This document shows, piece after piece, positions 10,183 through 22,109 of a stretch of 64,000 bases of DNA. Each line of letters begins with the position of its first letter. Position 1 is the stretch's first letter. The notes below the pieces were generated by a model, which did no database searches, was not told where the DNA came from, and saw only the letters and a program-made list of their open reading frames with translations. Source of the stretch: Prosapia bicincta (taxonomy: Eukaryota > Arthropoda > Insecta > Hemiptera > Cercopidae); assembly GCA_036971475.1 (NCBI GenBank), contig JBAIZL010000008.1, positions 36,476,690 through 36,540,689 on the forward strand, in the 5' to 3' direction. The position numbers were made by a program, and so were the translations under genes.

Positions 10183-11470
10183 AAGAAAACAGTGTTGCAT
10201 AATCTACAAATATATATACCTTCTTGGATGTAGATGTAACAATCAGAGATAGAAATATCTATACAGGTGTCCACATCAAACCGACAAACCATCTACAATA
10301 CCTAAATTTCAATAGCAACCACCCTATGAATATAAAAAGGTTCATACCATACAGTCAGGCAATCAGGGGCAAGAGAATTTGTTCCAGTGACAGACCATTG
10401 GAGGACTTTAATAGAAAGACCTTACTAGTTTTCCAAAAAAGAGGATATCCTAAACCATTTGTTGAGGATCAAATCCGCTTAGGTCAATCATCTGATGAAC
10501 CCAGTCTACTTATGGAAGACAACAAACTGTCGTTAGTTACAGATTACCATCCAGGCCTACGGAAGCTGAATGAAATATTAAAGGATGGCTTCAAGATTCT
10601 TCAAGCTTCCACCCACACAAAAGATCATTTCTCAAATCCACCACATATTTGGTTCAGACAACCTTTTAATTTGAAAAATATTTTAGTACATCCAAAATTA
10701 CCAGATCCAAGTACTGAAAAGCCGCCTAAACTTCCTCATCGCTCCTTTCCGTGCAATAGACCTAGATGCAAGAGATGTCCAATACACATCCCAACAAATA
10801 GTTTCCATAGCCTAGCAACCAATGTGGACTTCAAGATTCGGGGTCATCATACTTGTACATTCAAAAATATAATATACCAGATGCAATGTATATTTTGCTC
10901 GGCAAAGTACATAGGCCTTACCACGGATGGTCTGAGCATCAGAATGAATGGCCACAGACATGAGGTTGGAACCATGAACATAGACAGGCTAACTGCTCAA
11001 CACACTGCTAGTCACATTATATCTTTCAATGATTGATATAGCACCAAAATAATTAAGGCCCTCCCCCTGATTGCAACCCTTCAGAATTGAGAAGATGGGA
11101 GTTGTCATACCAGTGGTACACCAAATCTAGAGAACCTCCTAGCCTCAACATCAGATAAAACTATTTCTACCTTCCCCCTAACTTCTACCATTTTTAACAA
11201 CTCCATTTACCTTCCTTCTGACAGACTATTAATATCTAGTTTCAAATAATCAATATTTATACAAATCACATATAGTAATATATCATATACTGTGAATCTG
11301 TGACTTTTGGATATTTATACACATCTGTGGTTCTCTTCAGTCTTTTCTTTTTCTCTATTTTGATTGACAAAGATCATTGTGTGATCAAAATATTTCAATA
11401 GTGTGATATGTTTTTATATGTATCTATTTATTTATTTCCAAGAGATTGCAGTTTTGGACTATTGCCACTA
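10183..11470 (+). mobile_element. PLE-F, 5'-truncated copy
   Basis: Contains the coding remnant at 10224-11036 followed by a non-coding 3' part. The tail at 11315-11410 (ttgattgacaaagatcattg, tgatcaaaatatttcaatag) recurs in minus orientation at 30930-31010 and, diverged, around 31400-31800 and 49450-49620. It ends in a TA run. The left boundary is uncertain. Confidence 0.65.
10224..11036 (+). pseudogene. PLE-F RT C-terminus plus GIY-YIG domain
   Basis: An open frame of about 270 codons. It starts within the reverse transcriptase thumb (HIKPTNHLQYLNFNSNHP, then KRFIPYSQAIRGKRICSS and FQKRGYP) and continues into a cysteine-rich linker (CNRPRCKRCPIH) and a GIY-YIG-like domain (IIYQMQCIFCSAKYIGLTTD, then RMNGHRHE). 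The catalytic palm with its aspartates is missing, so it cannot reverse transcribe. The frame is intact over most of its length, which suggests a fairly recent copy. After the stop, traces of the protein's end continue in other frames (to about 11240). The family differs from PLE-A to PLE-E by the CxxC linker. Confidence 0.8.
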
Positions 11471-11472
11471 GG

Positions 11473-11522
<50 letters not shown>
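11473..11522. repeat. (TA)n microsatellite
   Basis: A TA run joining the PLE-F end to a PLE-E tail. Confidence 0.95.
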
Positions 11523-11525
<3 letters not shown>

Positions 11526-11825
11526 ATAAATTTAAAATATTTCAAACACAAGAAATATTATAAATTATTATTATTAATAAATTATTATTATAATTTATTA
11601 TTATAATTAATTTAAATTATAATTAATTTATTTATAATTATTATTATTATAAATTATTATTATTATATTATTAGAAATATTATATGATTAGATAATTATT
11701 TTTCCTGAAGATGCTGATACTTTTTTATTGGCGAAAAGCTTTGAATAAATATATTCATTAAAAGTTTCTTGTGTTTGAAATATTTTAAATTTATTAACTA
11801 TATATACAAGAAAACATATCACCAT
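11523..11825. repeat. Inverted PLE-E tails around an ATT-rich core
   Basis: The left end (aatatttcaaacacaagaaa) is the inverse of the right end (ttcttgtgtttgaaatattt). The right tail at 11702-11780 includes cctgaagatgctgatac, a loop, attggcgaaaagctttg and aataaatatattc. The same tail ends the RT-bearing copy at 54377-55420. The core is a degenerate ATT/AAT simple repeat. CTGAAGA, a GCTGAT/ATTGGC stem and GAAA again give the hammerhead-like pattern. Confidence 0.7.
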
Positions 11826-11826
11826 A

Positions 11827-11875
<49 letters not shown>

Positions 11876-11977
11876 GTTGATATATTACTATTGTAAATAG
11901 TAAATATTTACAATAGTAATATATGAACTTCATAAAGTCAGTGCAACGGAAAAATAATGGACAACGATAAAATATCA

Positions 11978-12036
<59 letters not shown>
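11826..12036. repeat. (TA)n, PLE-B tail foldback, (TA)n
   Basis: A TA run (11830-11872) is followed by a small foldback (tatattactattgtaaatag facing its inverse), then the PLE-B end sequence gtcagtgcaacggaaaaata, and a second TA run (about 11985-12037). It is a much shortened PLE-B inverted pair. Confidence 0.7.
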
Positions 12037-12038
<2 letters not shown>

Positions 12039-12041
<3 letters not shown>

Positions 12042-12868
12042 TAAACTCCCGATTATCCGTGGAATAGGGTGGCCCGGTAACGCCGGATAACGAATTCCCC
12101 GGATAATCCGCTATGAACAAAGAATACGCAAAACGATCGATAAATAATTGATTATTATACAAAATAAATACAGAAAATAATTTAAAATGTCGATGTATTT
12201 GACGGATTATAACATGTACATTTATATGTCTAACTATTTACAATACGTACATAGGTATATGTCAAAAGTAAGTATGTATGTACATATGTAATTTCCTTTA
12301 CACATAATACTTTCACTTTTAAACAAAAAAATCTGTCACTTTCGTCTGTTTTTTGTGAGCATTGATTTAGCTTTAATGTGCGATCTAAGTTTCTTGAGAA
12401 CCATTTTGTCGCACAGTGTCTACTTGTGCCACGTGTGTCACAAAGCCATAAAGATGGATAATGTATATGACAGAGACATAGATAATGCATATGTTCGTCC
12501 TAGACTATTTATAGCCGAGATTAGCTGACATTTGTTTATAATCTTGTGATACACATTAGGTTTTCGGGCGTCCAAGCATTTTGTCATTGTCTCTTATATA
12601 CAGTAGTCTGCTCGCCCCTTTTATTTCGCTGCCCCGCGTCGGGATGCTTCCCTTAATATGTAAAAATTAGTACGTACATATTTACATATCTATTCCCTTC
12701 ATCTTAACTTCTATTAAGCCTTATATGTATTTATGTCGTAATTCACCGTTTGGAAATTTAAACACATGAATCTGACTGGAATAAAAATTGGATATTTGTA
12801 AAACAATGGCAGACCCCGGATAATCCGCAAACCGGTTAATCCGCCCACGGATAATCGGGAGTTTACTG
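12039..12868. mobile_element. Tigger/pogo-type miniature transposon
   Basis: Perfect 24-bp terminal inverted repeats start cagtaaactcccgattatcc at 12039 and end with its complement at 12868, flanked on both sides by TA, the target of Tc1/mariner-Tigger elements. Subterminal copies of ccggataatccgc occur inside each end, as expected for a CENP-B-like transposase binding site. The 830-bp element has no transposase frame and is more GC-rich than its surroundings, so it is a non-autonomous copy moved in trans. The left TA abuts a microsatellite, so the target duplication is not independently provable. Confidence 0.85.
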
Positions 12869-12879
12869 TATTTATATAT

Positions 12880-12978
12880 ATTATCCAACACCTAAAACAG
12901 CATTGAACAATGGACTTATCTAGTGGGAAATGTGTCGGCTGAAAAATATCAATAAGTAGTGGTTTTTGGCCAAGGGAT
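12880..12978 (+). repeat. Solo PLE-A tail
   Basis: Contains cattgaacaatggac, ggctgaaaaatatcaataag and ttttggccaagggat, matching the end of the PLE-A copies at 8452 and 52680. Confidence 0.6.
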
Positions 12979-12984
12979 GTCAAT

Positions 12985-13215
12985 GACAACATAAATATTT
13001 ATTTTAATTAAGTAATCTATCTTGTAAATACACATCAATTATGAAACCACTTTATAGAAGTAGTTCTTTTCTTCATTTTAATTTTCCAAGGAGGTCCTTG
13101 ATGTGGTGGTGTTTATCATATTTGTAACAAATTCCAAAATAGTAAACTTAATTATTGGTCTGTTAAAAACTATTTATAATGGTTTGCTATTCATTTCATC
13201 AGTACTTAAAAAGCT
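12985..13215. repeat. Duplicated intron segment
   Basis: This stretch upstream of exon 2 (tagaagtagttcttttcttc, then aaggaggtccttgatgtggt) is nearly identical to 46650-46875. It shows that the duplication creating the 47-57 kb copy also involved intron sequence of the first gene. Confidence 0.75.
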
Positions 13216-13323
13216 AATAGTAATATAGAGATACTTTGTTTTTTTTCTTACTTTTCTTAACAATCCAAACTAATGAATTTTTCTGTACCGTAGACAAATT
13301 CTAATGTATTATTAATTTTACAG

Positions 13324-13451
13324 TGGACAAGAATGTTAAAAGACTTTACATTTCAGTAGCTGATCCTGAAAATAAAGAGGAAACTAATTTGTACCTTCAG
13401 AAATATCTTTCTAAAGTACTAGATGTAGCCGAGGATTTTATTAATGTAACT
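13324..13451 (+). CDS. Two-domain DUF167-like gene, exon 2
   Basis: A 128-bp exon between ttaattttacag and ACT/gtaagt, phase 1 to phase 0. It encodes the central strand and main helix of domain 1, residues about 34-76. The helix reads LYLQKYLSKVLDV, close to the RYLSKVLE signature in the same place in human C15orf40 and its relatives. The exon has exactly the length of the equivalent domain-2 exon at 26780-26907, good evidence that the two domains arose by internal duplication including introns. Confidence 0.8.
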
Positions 13452-14902
13452 GTAAGTTATGCAAAGTCATTTGCTCTGTTTTGTCTTTAATTTGGTTAAA
13501 AAGAATTTTACGAACTATGCTTCATATACAATTCTATTCTATCTTTTGGATAGAGTAAAATCGTTTTGGAAAAAATAATTACACATTTTCATTAAACACA
13601 TTAATGGTAAACTTATCTCCTCAGATTTATAAATAGCTGATGGGGGTTACTTTTTTATCTGACTTACATTTTTAATATCTCCTTGTAAAACTACAACATT
13701 GAAAACCAAAATGTTTTTAGACAATCCTTTTATTTTAAAATCTTACTTTAGGATGTAGATAACTCTACAAGTGAATCAGATTACTTTTCAATTTCAATAT
13801 TAAGGGGTTTTTTAAAATAATGATTTAAAATGTTTGTATCAAAAGGAAATTAATAGTATATAATAAGTTATATAGGAAATTAATACTTTAGTAAATAAAG
13901 GGATCATTTCTGATGCTCATATTAGTTACTATAACTATATGGAAAAATATGCTGAAAATTTGTAAGAATAGTTTACACCAACTTCTTTTGTCACACCTTT
14001 GTTTAAAATGCCACTGTCGTACCTACATCTCAGTGAACATGCATTGATTCTTGGTTTCCTGAGTTCCTAATTAATTAAAGTAAAACTGAAATAAAATAAG
14101 AATTAACACCATAAAAGTATATTAATAATTAAAAATTCAGAGTTGTAGATTATCATTGAAGTTGAAGTAAATTGAATTTACATTCTGCAATGTAAGAAAT
14201 GTAAACAAAATGGCGATAATCATACTTCCCAATTATGCACATATAAAATTGTTTACAGACAATGCTGATGAAGTAGTTAAAATAGTAGTAAAAATAATGA
14301 AGTAGTAATAAATAATAAACGTTTAAAAAAACACACATGAAGGATCTGTTTCAACTTTAATGTGGCGAAAGTAATTTGGTGTTTCTACTTTTTTCAAACC
14401 AATATTTTCTAAAAAGTCTAACTATGGGATTTGATTTAGTGCCAAAAGAATAATTGGAAATCTATAATTTTGATTGGAATCTGGTGTAGAGTAGCTATGT
14501 TTTGATAAATCGTTTTAAAAATAATGAAACCAGCATACTATATAGTTTTTTTTGAAGTCTTTTTGCCCAGAAACAAGACTTGCTGTTTTAATGAAGAAAG
14601 ATTGATTTGCTGATATACAAAAAACTTCGAACTACTTTTGCATTTTAAAGATCGGTTTTTGCCTTTAGTGATTTTTCCAACAATTACTCTCAATTAGATT
14701 TTGACTGTTACAAATGTGGTTTTCTGTATCACTTGACCTTTGTTTGTTCATGAAATTTTCATTTTCTTGCTTATTCTTTAATTGTCTAGGCCAGATATAC
14801 TCTCAATTCTGGGATAGTATAGGATTTCCCTAATCGAGTGTAAAAGAAGAAAACAAGCCATAAGTGTCTAAGTATTAATTACTTCATTGTTTAAAACTAT
14901 AT
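13452..14902. other. Intron sequence, nothing recognised
   Basis: AT-rich intron left of the hAT insertion. No exon, repeat or element was recognised. Confidence 0.6.
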
Positions 14903-17900
14903 ATTAGTATTATGGATGGGCTGATTCCGATTCTTGATTCCAGGAATCGTCGATTCTAATGTTATCAAGGAATCGTCAATTCTAATGGTATCGAGGAATC
15001 GTCGATACTCGATTTTCCATTGATTTAAGTCCGGATTCTGATACTTGTTTTTTTAACTGATAAAATACGTATGTGGTTTAATATATAGGAAATATAATTA
15101 ATTTTTAACTATGTCTTATTCAAGTATTACTTGCTTTGAATGAATTAAACTATTAAAGCAAATGTCTATTGTAGATCACGATAATATTATTATTATTTAT
15201 GACGCAACAACATAGACGATCGGAAGCTTTTGTGGTCTGTTTGTCACCACTCTTCTCACTCTCAATCCCCTTTTCTGACCGCCACTACTCTGCCACCATT
15301 TCATAAGGCCTACATGTTTGTCACCACTCTTCTCACTCTCCCTCCCCTTTTCTGACCGCCACTACTCTGCCGCCACTTCATAGGGCCTACATGTTTGTCA
15401 CCACTCCTCTCACTCTCCCTCCCCTTTTCTGACCGCCACTACTCTGCCGCCACTTCATAGGGCCTACATGTTTGTCACCACCCTTCTCACTCTCCCTCCC
15501 CTTTTCTGACCGCCAGTACTCTGTCGCCACTTCATAGGGCCTATATGTTTGTCACCACTCTTCTCACTCTCCCTCCCCTTTTCTGACCGCCACTACTCTG
15601 CCACCATTTCATAAGGCCTACATGTTTGTCACCACTCTTCTCACTCTCCCGCCCCTTTTCTGACCGTCACTACTCTGCCACCACTTCATAGGGCCTACAT
15701 GTTTGTCACCACTCTTCTCACTCTCCCGCCCCTTTTCTGACCGTCACTACTCTGCCGCCACTTCATAGGGCCTATATGTTTGTCACCACTCTTCTCACTC
15801 TCCCTCCTCTTTTCTGACCTCCACTACTCTGCCGCCACTTCATAGGGCCTACATGTTTGTCACCACTGTTCTCACTCTCCCTCCCCTTTTCTGACCACCA
15901 GTACTCTGTCGCCACTTCATAGGGCCTATATGTTTGTCACCACTCTTCTCACTCTCCCTCCCCTTTTCTGACCGCCACTACTCTGCCACCATTTCATAAG
16001 GCCTACATGTTTGTCACCACTCTTCTCACTCTCCCGCCCCTTTTCTGACCGTCACTACTCTGCCGCCACTTCATAGGGCCTACATGTTTGTCACCACTCT
16101 TCTCACTCTCCCTCCCCTTTTCTGACCGCCACTACTCTGCCGCCACTTCATAGGGCCTACATGTTTGTCACCACTCTTCTCACTCTCCCTCCCCTTTTCT
16201 GACCTCCACTACTCTGCCGCCACTTCATAGGGCCTACATGTTTGTCACCACTCTTCTCACTCTCCCTCCTCTTTTCGGACCGCCACTACTCTGCCGCCAC
16301 TTCATAGGGCCGACATGTTTGTCACCACTCTTCTCACTCTCCCTCCCCTTTTCTGACCTCCACTACTCTGCTGCCACTTCATAGGGCCTACATGTTTGTC
16401 ACCACTCTTCTCACTCTCCCTCCCCTTTTCTGACCTCCACTACTCTGCCGCCACTTCATAGGGCCGACATATTTGTCACCACTCTTCTCACTCTCCCTCC
16501 TCTTTTCGGACCGCCACTACTCTGCCGCCACTTCATAGGGCCTACATGTTTGTCACCACTCTTCTCACTCTCCCTCCCCTTTTCTGACCTCCACTACTCT
16601 GCCGCCACTTCATAGGGCCGACATATTTGTCACCACTCTTCTCACTCTCCCTCCCCTTTTCTGACCTCCACTACTCTGCCGCCACTTCATAGGGCCTACA
16701 TGTTTGTCACCACTCTTCTCACTCTCCCTCCCCTTTTCTGACCGCCACTACTCTGCCGCCACTTCATAGGGCCTACATGTTTGTCACCACTCTTCTCACT
16801 CTCCCTCCCCTTTTCTGACCTCCACTACTCTGCCGCCACTTCATAGGGCCTACATGTTTGTCACCACTCTTCTCACTCTCCCTCCTCTTTTCGGACCGCC
16901 AATACTCTGCCGCCACTTCATAGGGCCGACATGTTTGTCACCACTCTTCTCACTCTCCCTCCCCTTTTCTGACCTCCACTACTCTGCTGCCACTTCATAG
17001 GGCCTACATGTTTGTCACCACTCTTCTCACTCTCCCTCCCCTTTTCTGACCTCCACTACTCTGCCGCCACTTCATAGGGCCGACATATTTGTCACCACTC
17101 TTCTCACTCTCCCTCCTCTTTTCGGACCGCCACTACTCTGCCGCCACTTCATAGGGCCGACATGTTTGTCACCACTCTTCTCACTCTCCCTCCCCTTTTC
17201 TGACCTCCACTACTCTGCCGCCACTTCATAGGGCCTACATGTTTGTCACCACTCTTCTCACTCTCCCTCCCCTTTTCTGACCTCCACTACTCTGCTGCCA
17301 CTTCATAGGGCCGACATATTTGTCACCACTCTTCTCACTCTCCCTCCCCTTTTCTGACCGCCACTACTCTGCCACCACTTCATAGGGCCGACATATTTGT
17401 CACCACTCTTCTCACTCTCCCTCCTCTTTTCGGACCGCCACTACTCTGCCGCCACTTCATAGGGCCGACATGTTTGTCACCACTCTTCTCACTCTCCCTC
17501 CTCTTTTCGGACCGCCACTACTCTGCCGCCACTTCATAGGGCCTACATGTTTGTCACCACTCTTCTCACTCTCCCTCCCCTTTTCTGACCTCCACTACTC
17601 TGCTGCCACTTCATAGGGCCTACATGTTTGTCACCACTCTTCTCACTCTCCCTCCCCTTTTCTGACCGCCACTACTCTGCCGCCACTTCATAGGGCCGAC
17701 ATATTTGTCACCACTCTTCTCACTCTCCCTCCTCTTTTCGGACCGCCACTACTCTGCCGCCACTTCATAGGGCCGACATGTTTGTCACCACTCTTCTCAC
17801 TCTCCCTCCCCTTTTCTGACCTCCACTACTCTGCTGCCACTTCATAGGGCCTACATGTTTGTCACCACTCTTCTCACTCTCCCTCCCCTTTTCTGACCGT

Positions 17901-19985
17901 CACTACTCTGCCGCCACTTCATAGGGCTTACATGTTTGTCACCACTCCTCTCACTCTTCCTCCCCTTTTCTGACCGCCACTACTCTGCCGCCATTTCATA
18001 GGGCCGACATGTTTGTCACCACTCTTCTCACTCTCCCTCCCCTTTTCTGACCGTCACTACTCTGCCGCCACTTCATAGGGCCGACATGTTTGTCACCACT
18101 CTTCTCACTCTTCCTCCCCTTTTCTGACCGCCACTACTCTGCCGCCATTTCATAGGGCCGACATGTTTGTCACCACTCTTCTCACTCTCCCTCCCCTTTT
18201 CTGACCGTCACTACTCTGCCGCCACTTCATAGGGCTTACATGTTTGTCACCACTCCTCTCACTCTTCCTCCCCTTTTCTGACCGCCACTACTCTGCCGCC
18301 ATTTCATAGGGCCTACATGTTTGTCACCACTCTTCTCACTCTCCCTCCCCTTTTCTGACCGTCACTACTCTGCTGCCACTTCATAGGGCCGACATGTTTG
18401 TCACCACTCTTCTCACTCTCCCTCCCCTTTTCTGACCTCCACTACTCTGCTGCCACTTCATAGGGCCTACATGTTTGTCACCACTCTTCTCACTCTCCCT
18501 CCCCTTTTCTGACCGTCACTACTCTGCCGCCACTTCATAGGGCTTACATGTTTGTCACCACTCCTCTCACTCTTCCTCCCCTTTTCTGACCGCCACTACT
18601 CTGCCGCCATTTCATAGGGCCGACATGTTGGTCACCACTCTTCTCACTCTCCCTCCCCTTTTCTGACCGCCAGTACTCTGCCGCCACTTCATAGGGCCTA
18701 CATGTTTGTCACCACTCTTCTCACTCTCCCTCCCCTTTTCTGACCGCCACTACTCTGCCACCACTTCATAGGGCCTACATGTTTGTCACCACTCTTCTCA
18801 CTCTCCCTCCCCTTTTCTGACCGCCACTACTCTGCCGCCACTTCATAGGGCCTACATGTTTGTCACCACTCTTCTCACTCTCCCTCCCCTTTTCTGACCG
18901 CCACTACTCTGCCGCCACTTCATAGGGCCTACAGGTTTGTCACCACTCTTCTCACTCTCCCTCCCCTTTTCTGACCACCACTTCATAGGGCCGACATATT
19001 TGTCACCACTCTTCTCACTCTCCCTCCCCTTTTCTGACCGCCACTACTCTGCCGCCACTTCATAGGGCCTACATGTTTGTCACCACTCTTCTCACTCTCC
19101 CTCCCCTTTTCTGACCGCCACTACTCTGCCACCACTTCATAGGGCCTACATGTTTGTCACCACTCTTCTCACTCTCCCTCCCCTTTTCTGACCGCCACTA
19201 CTCTTCCGCCACTTCATAGGGCCTACATGTTTGTCACCACTCCTCTCACTCTCCCTCCCCTTTTCTGACCGCCACTACTCTGCCGCCACTTCATAGGGCC
19301 TACATGTTTGTCACCACTCCTCTCACTCTCCCTCCCCTTTTCTGACCGCCACTACTCTGCCGCCATTTCATAGGGCTTACATGTTTGTCACCACTCCTCT
19401 CACTCTTCCTCCCCTTTTCTGACCGCCACTACTCTGCCGCCACTTCATAGGGCCTACATGTTTGTCACCACTCCTCTCACTCTCCCTCCCCTTTTCTGAC
19501 CGCCACTACTCTGCCGCCATTTCATAGGGCTTACATGTTTGTCACCACTCCTCTCACTCTCCCTCCCCTTTTCTGACCTCCACTACTCTGCCGCCACTTC
19601 ATAGGGCTTACATGTTTGTCACCACTCCTCTCACTCTTCCTCCCCTTTTCTGACCTCCACTACTCTGCCGCCACTTCATAGGGCCTACATGTTGAAACAA
19701 AACACAAGGAAAAGGTAGTTCCAATTTCTCCAGTTATACAAACTGAAATGACTAATACTGAAGTTATATTGTAATTTTAAATAAGCCAAGGTTGGACATT
19801 TTGTGTAGCCTAGTACATTAAAACAGAACTTTTAAAAGGCTTCACCATATGATTAAGATGTTTATATAATTCATTATTAGAGAATATCATCTAGGCCTAT
19901 ATAACTTTAAAGAATCGAGAATCTAAACAAAAATTTGAGAATCGGAATCAAACATCTTTGGTATTGGCCTGTCCCTAATTAGTAT
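14903..19985. mobile_element. hAT-like element carrying a minisatellite
   Basis: An 8-bp direct repeat, attagtat, lies at 14903-14910 and 19978-19985. Between them the ends are inverted and degenerate: tatggatgggctgattccga at the left and, read inward from the right, tagggacaggc then gattccgattctc. An 8-bp target duplication with such ends is the mark of hAT transposons. The ends also carry short direct copies of aatcgtcgattct-type sequence. There is no transposase frame; almost the whole 5067-bp interior is the 77-bp array. It sits in the intron between exons 2 and 3 of the DUF167-like gene. Confidence 0.8.
15239..19690 (+). repeat. 77-bp minisatellite, 58 units
   Basis: The unit begins gtttgtcaccactcttctca and contains a pyrimidine run (tctccctccccttttctga), then cgccactactctgc and cttcatagggcctacat. 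Spacing is 77 bp throughout; one unit near 18975 lacks 14 bp, and 58 units minus 14 bp accounts exactly for the length. Sequence variants (cggaccgcc, gacctcc, ctgctgcc, ccgacat, actcttcc) recur at fixed spacings of 616 bp in about 16.2-18.0 kb and 308 bp in about 17.9-18.6 kb, showing higher-order units. Every unit has the pyrimidine-rich strand on +. No long reading frame runs through it. Confidence 0.95.
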
Positions 19986-20310
19986 ATTGTGCAACAAAAC
20001 CTTTAATGGCTCTACTGAAGCATAAAAAGCTGACTCTCTTGCTATAAAACACCAAACTACATCCAGCTCAGAACTGCTCGTAGGGCATGTGAGCAACATT
20101 ACTGTTTATATTTTCGACCACAATAATATTTACATGCTGTAACAAAATGTTGAATTGTTTACGTAGCTCCGAAATTGTTCTTTTTTTTAAGGTAGTTTAT
20201 ATTGACTTGGGAATATAAATCTAAAGTAGTCCAGCTGTTGCTGAATTTAATTTTATACATGTGTAAGGTGCAGTGTAGTGCATATAGTATATTTAATGCA
20301 AGTTTTTTTC
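19986..20310. other. Intron sequence, nothing recognised
   Basis: Short intron stretch between the hAT element and exon 3. Confidence 0.6.
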
Positions 20311-20312
20311 AG

Positions 20313-20416
20313 GAAGTTGCAGGAAACAAAAAACTTATTTATGTTCCTCAGTCAGAGATAAAAGCTACAGAAGCCATAGATAAGGTTGTAGCTTTACTTT
20401 CGAAAAGCGTCTTGAG
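20313..20416 (+). CDS. Two-domain DUF167-like gene, exon 3
   Basis: The acceptor is a good pyrimidine tract (agtttttttcag) and the donor is AG/gtaagt, phase 0 to phase 2. It encodes the last strand and C-terminal helix of domain 1, residues about 77-111 (KKLIYVP, then EAIDKVVALLSKSV). Its place after the strand-helix exon matches exons 29859 and 37847. The phase-2 end is completed by the single G that opens exon 4. Confidence 0.8.
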
Positions 20417-20814
20417 GTAAGTCTCTTGGTAAAAGTAGGCTAGACCCACGTTTTTCTATTTCTGTTAGGAAATAAGTCTTGACTATTATTTTGTTTTTCA
20501 TTATGGCTTATTAAAGTAACAACAGAACATTCTTGAGCATGAGTAATGTAAGCATGAAGAATTTAAAACAATTTATATTTTTAAATAGATAATTGACGTG
20601 ATGTGAACAAAAATAAGCCCTTGGCTACAAAATGTTTTAAACATTATAAATCTTGTACACTCTTTTGATGTGTTAGCCTTTTATGCACATAAAAGTTTAT
20701 ACATGTTTTACGTTATTTGTAATTATAGGTTTTTCTTGATTTTATAATAATTCGTAATAATGCTCTCTTTATTTGTATAGTTAACTGATATTGAACTTGG
20801 AATTTATTATTTAA

Positions 20815-21112
20815 AATATAACAACAGAAAGTTGTGAGATATACAAACACCACAAAAACTATCCACAATTCATTCTAAACTACAAAACACACTCACAAAT
20901 TCTTCAAATACTATATTTGAACACATAATTAACAACTACTCTATGAACAAAAACACACCACAGAACACCAAAACACCTTAGACTCACAATAATACAACAC
21001 ACCAGAGCAGCAGTCTTGTCCATGATTCACAACATTGAACAATGCACTGATCCATTGCAAAATATGTGATGAAAAATATCAGTAAGTAGTGTTTTTTTGC
21101 CAATTGATACCA
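20815..21112 (+). mobile_element. PLE-A 3' fragment
   Basis: Starts inside the GIY-YIG frame's end (gagatatacaaacaccac, encoding EIYKHHKNY-like residues, and ATATTTGAACACATAATTA) and runs through the PLE-A tail (acattgaacaatgcactgat, gaaaaatatcagtaagtag). Severely 5'-truncated, frame broken. Confidence 0.7.
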
Positions 21113-22105
21113 AAAGTAGTAAAATATACTTGTCACACAACAGTGACATCCTTGCTTAGTGAGCCATCGGTAGTAATTACGTCACAATTGCATGTATACA
21201 TGTTTCATATAAAAAACACATTTTTTTCATATGTTAAAACATATGTTTTTTTCTAAAAAATGTCATAATTTTTTAACTAACACAATGTAAAGAATCAATA
21301 TAATTATAAACAAGTTATGTAACAAATTTTACTGTTTGTAATATAGTAACAAGTATACTTTTGTTACTAGTAACAAGTGTTTTCTCACTTTTAAATTAAT
21401 CCATTAATTTAGAAACATCTTAAATTTTACTGTATTTTAATTTAATAATAAAGACCAATGAAAATGTTTTTGAGAATAACTCAAAATTGTCAATTTTAAA
21501 ATATAAACTAAAATATCTACAAATATATTTTATTATTGCTATTTTCGTTTAGATATTGAAACTGCACTTCAATCATTTATATCAAGTATAATCTTACCTG
21601 GTAATGGGGTACAAGAGAAAAATTAATTTGCAGAATAAACTCAAATGGTCCAATAAATTATTTGTATAATTAATTGTACTTAAACAATAGAGTCATAACT
21701 CATGGATGGTGTTATTCATGACAACCAAGAAAAATTTTGCATTTAACCTGAATAAAATAACAACTTGATACTAAGACCTAAAGCATTAGATCACACTAAG
21801 GAATCCTTGTCAGTGTATAGGAACCTGATTTCATAACAAATGAAAATGTTTTTGGGAATACTGTAAAACAAAAATTTCCATTTTAAAATTTAAACTAAAA
21901 TATCTACAAATATAAGTTATAATTGCTATTTTGAACCTGCAGCGAATGTGTTAAGTGTTGTCTTTAATTTTGTTTTTTATATTTATATGATTAATTAAAC
22001 CCCAATTTATATCACTTTTGGAACCTTTTTAACAGAAGTTTTCTACTGATCCTTCTGAGAATTTCATTTACAATGACACTTTGTATGAAGGAAATAATAA
22101 CTTTA
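21113..22105. other. Intron with an internal direct repeat
   Basis: No exon. Two diverged direct copies of an approximately 90-bp sequence lie at 21458-21547 and 21838-21930 (shared: aatgaaaatgttttt, taaactaaaatatctacaaa, ttgctatttt). Confidence 0.6.
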
Positions 22106-22109
22106 GATT

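Noticed and set aside
12714..12992. Minus-strand frame of 92 codons
   Set aside because: Runs across the end of the Tigger/pogo miniature element; no domain or start support.
15239..19690. CRISPR-like array
   Set aside because: Units are contiguous 77-bp copies without unique spacers, in an animal intron within a hAT-like element.
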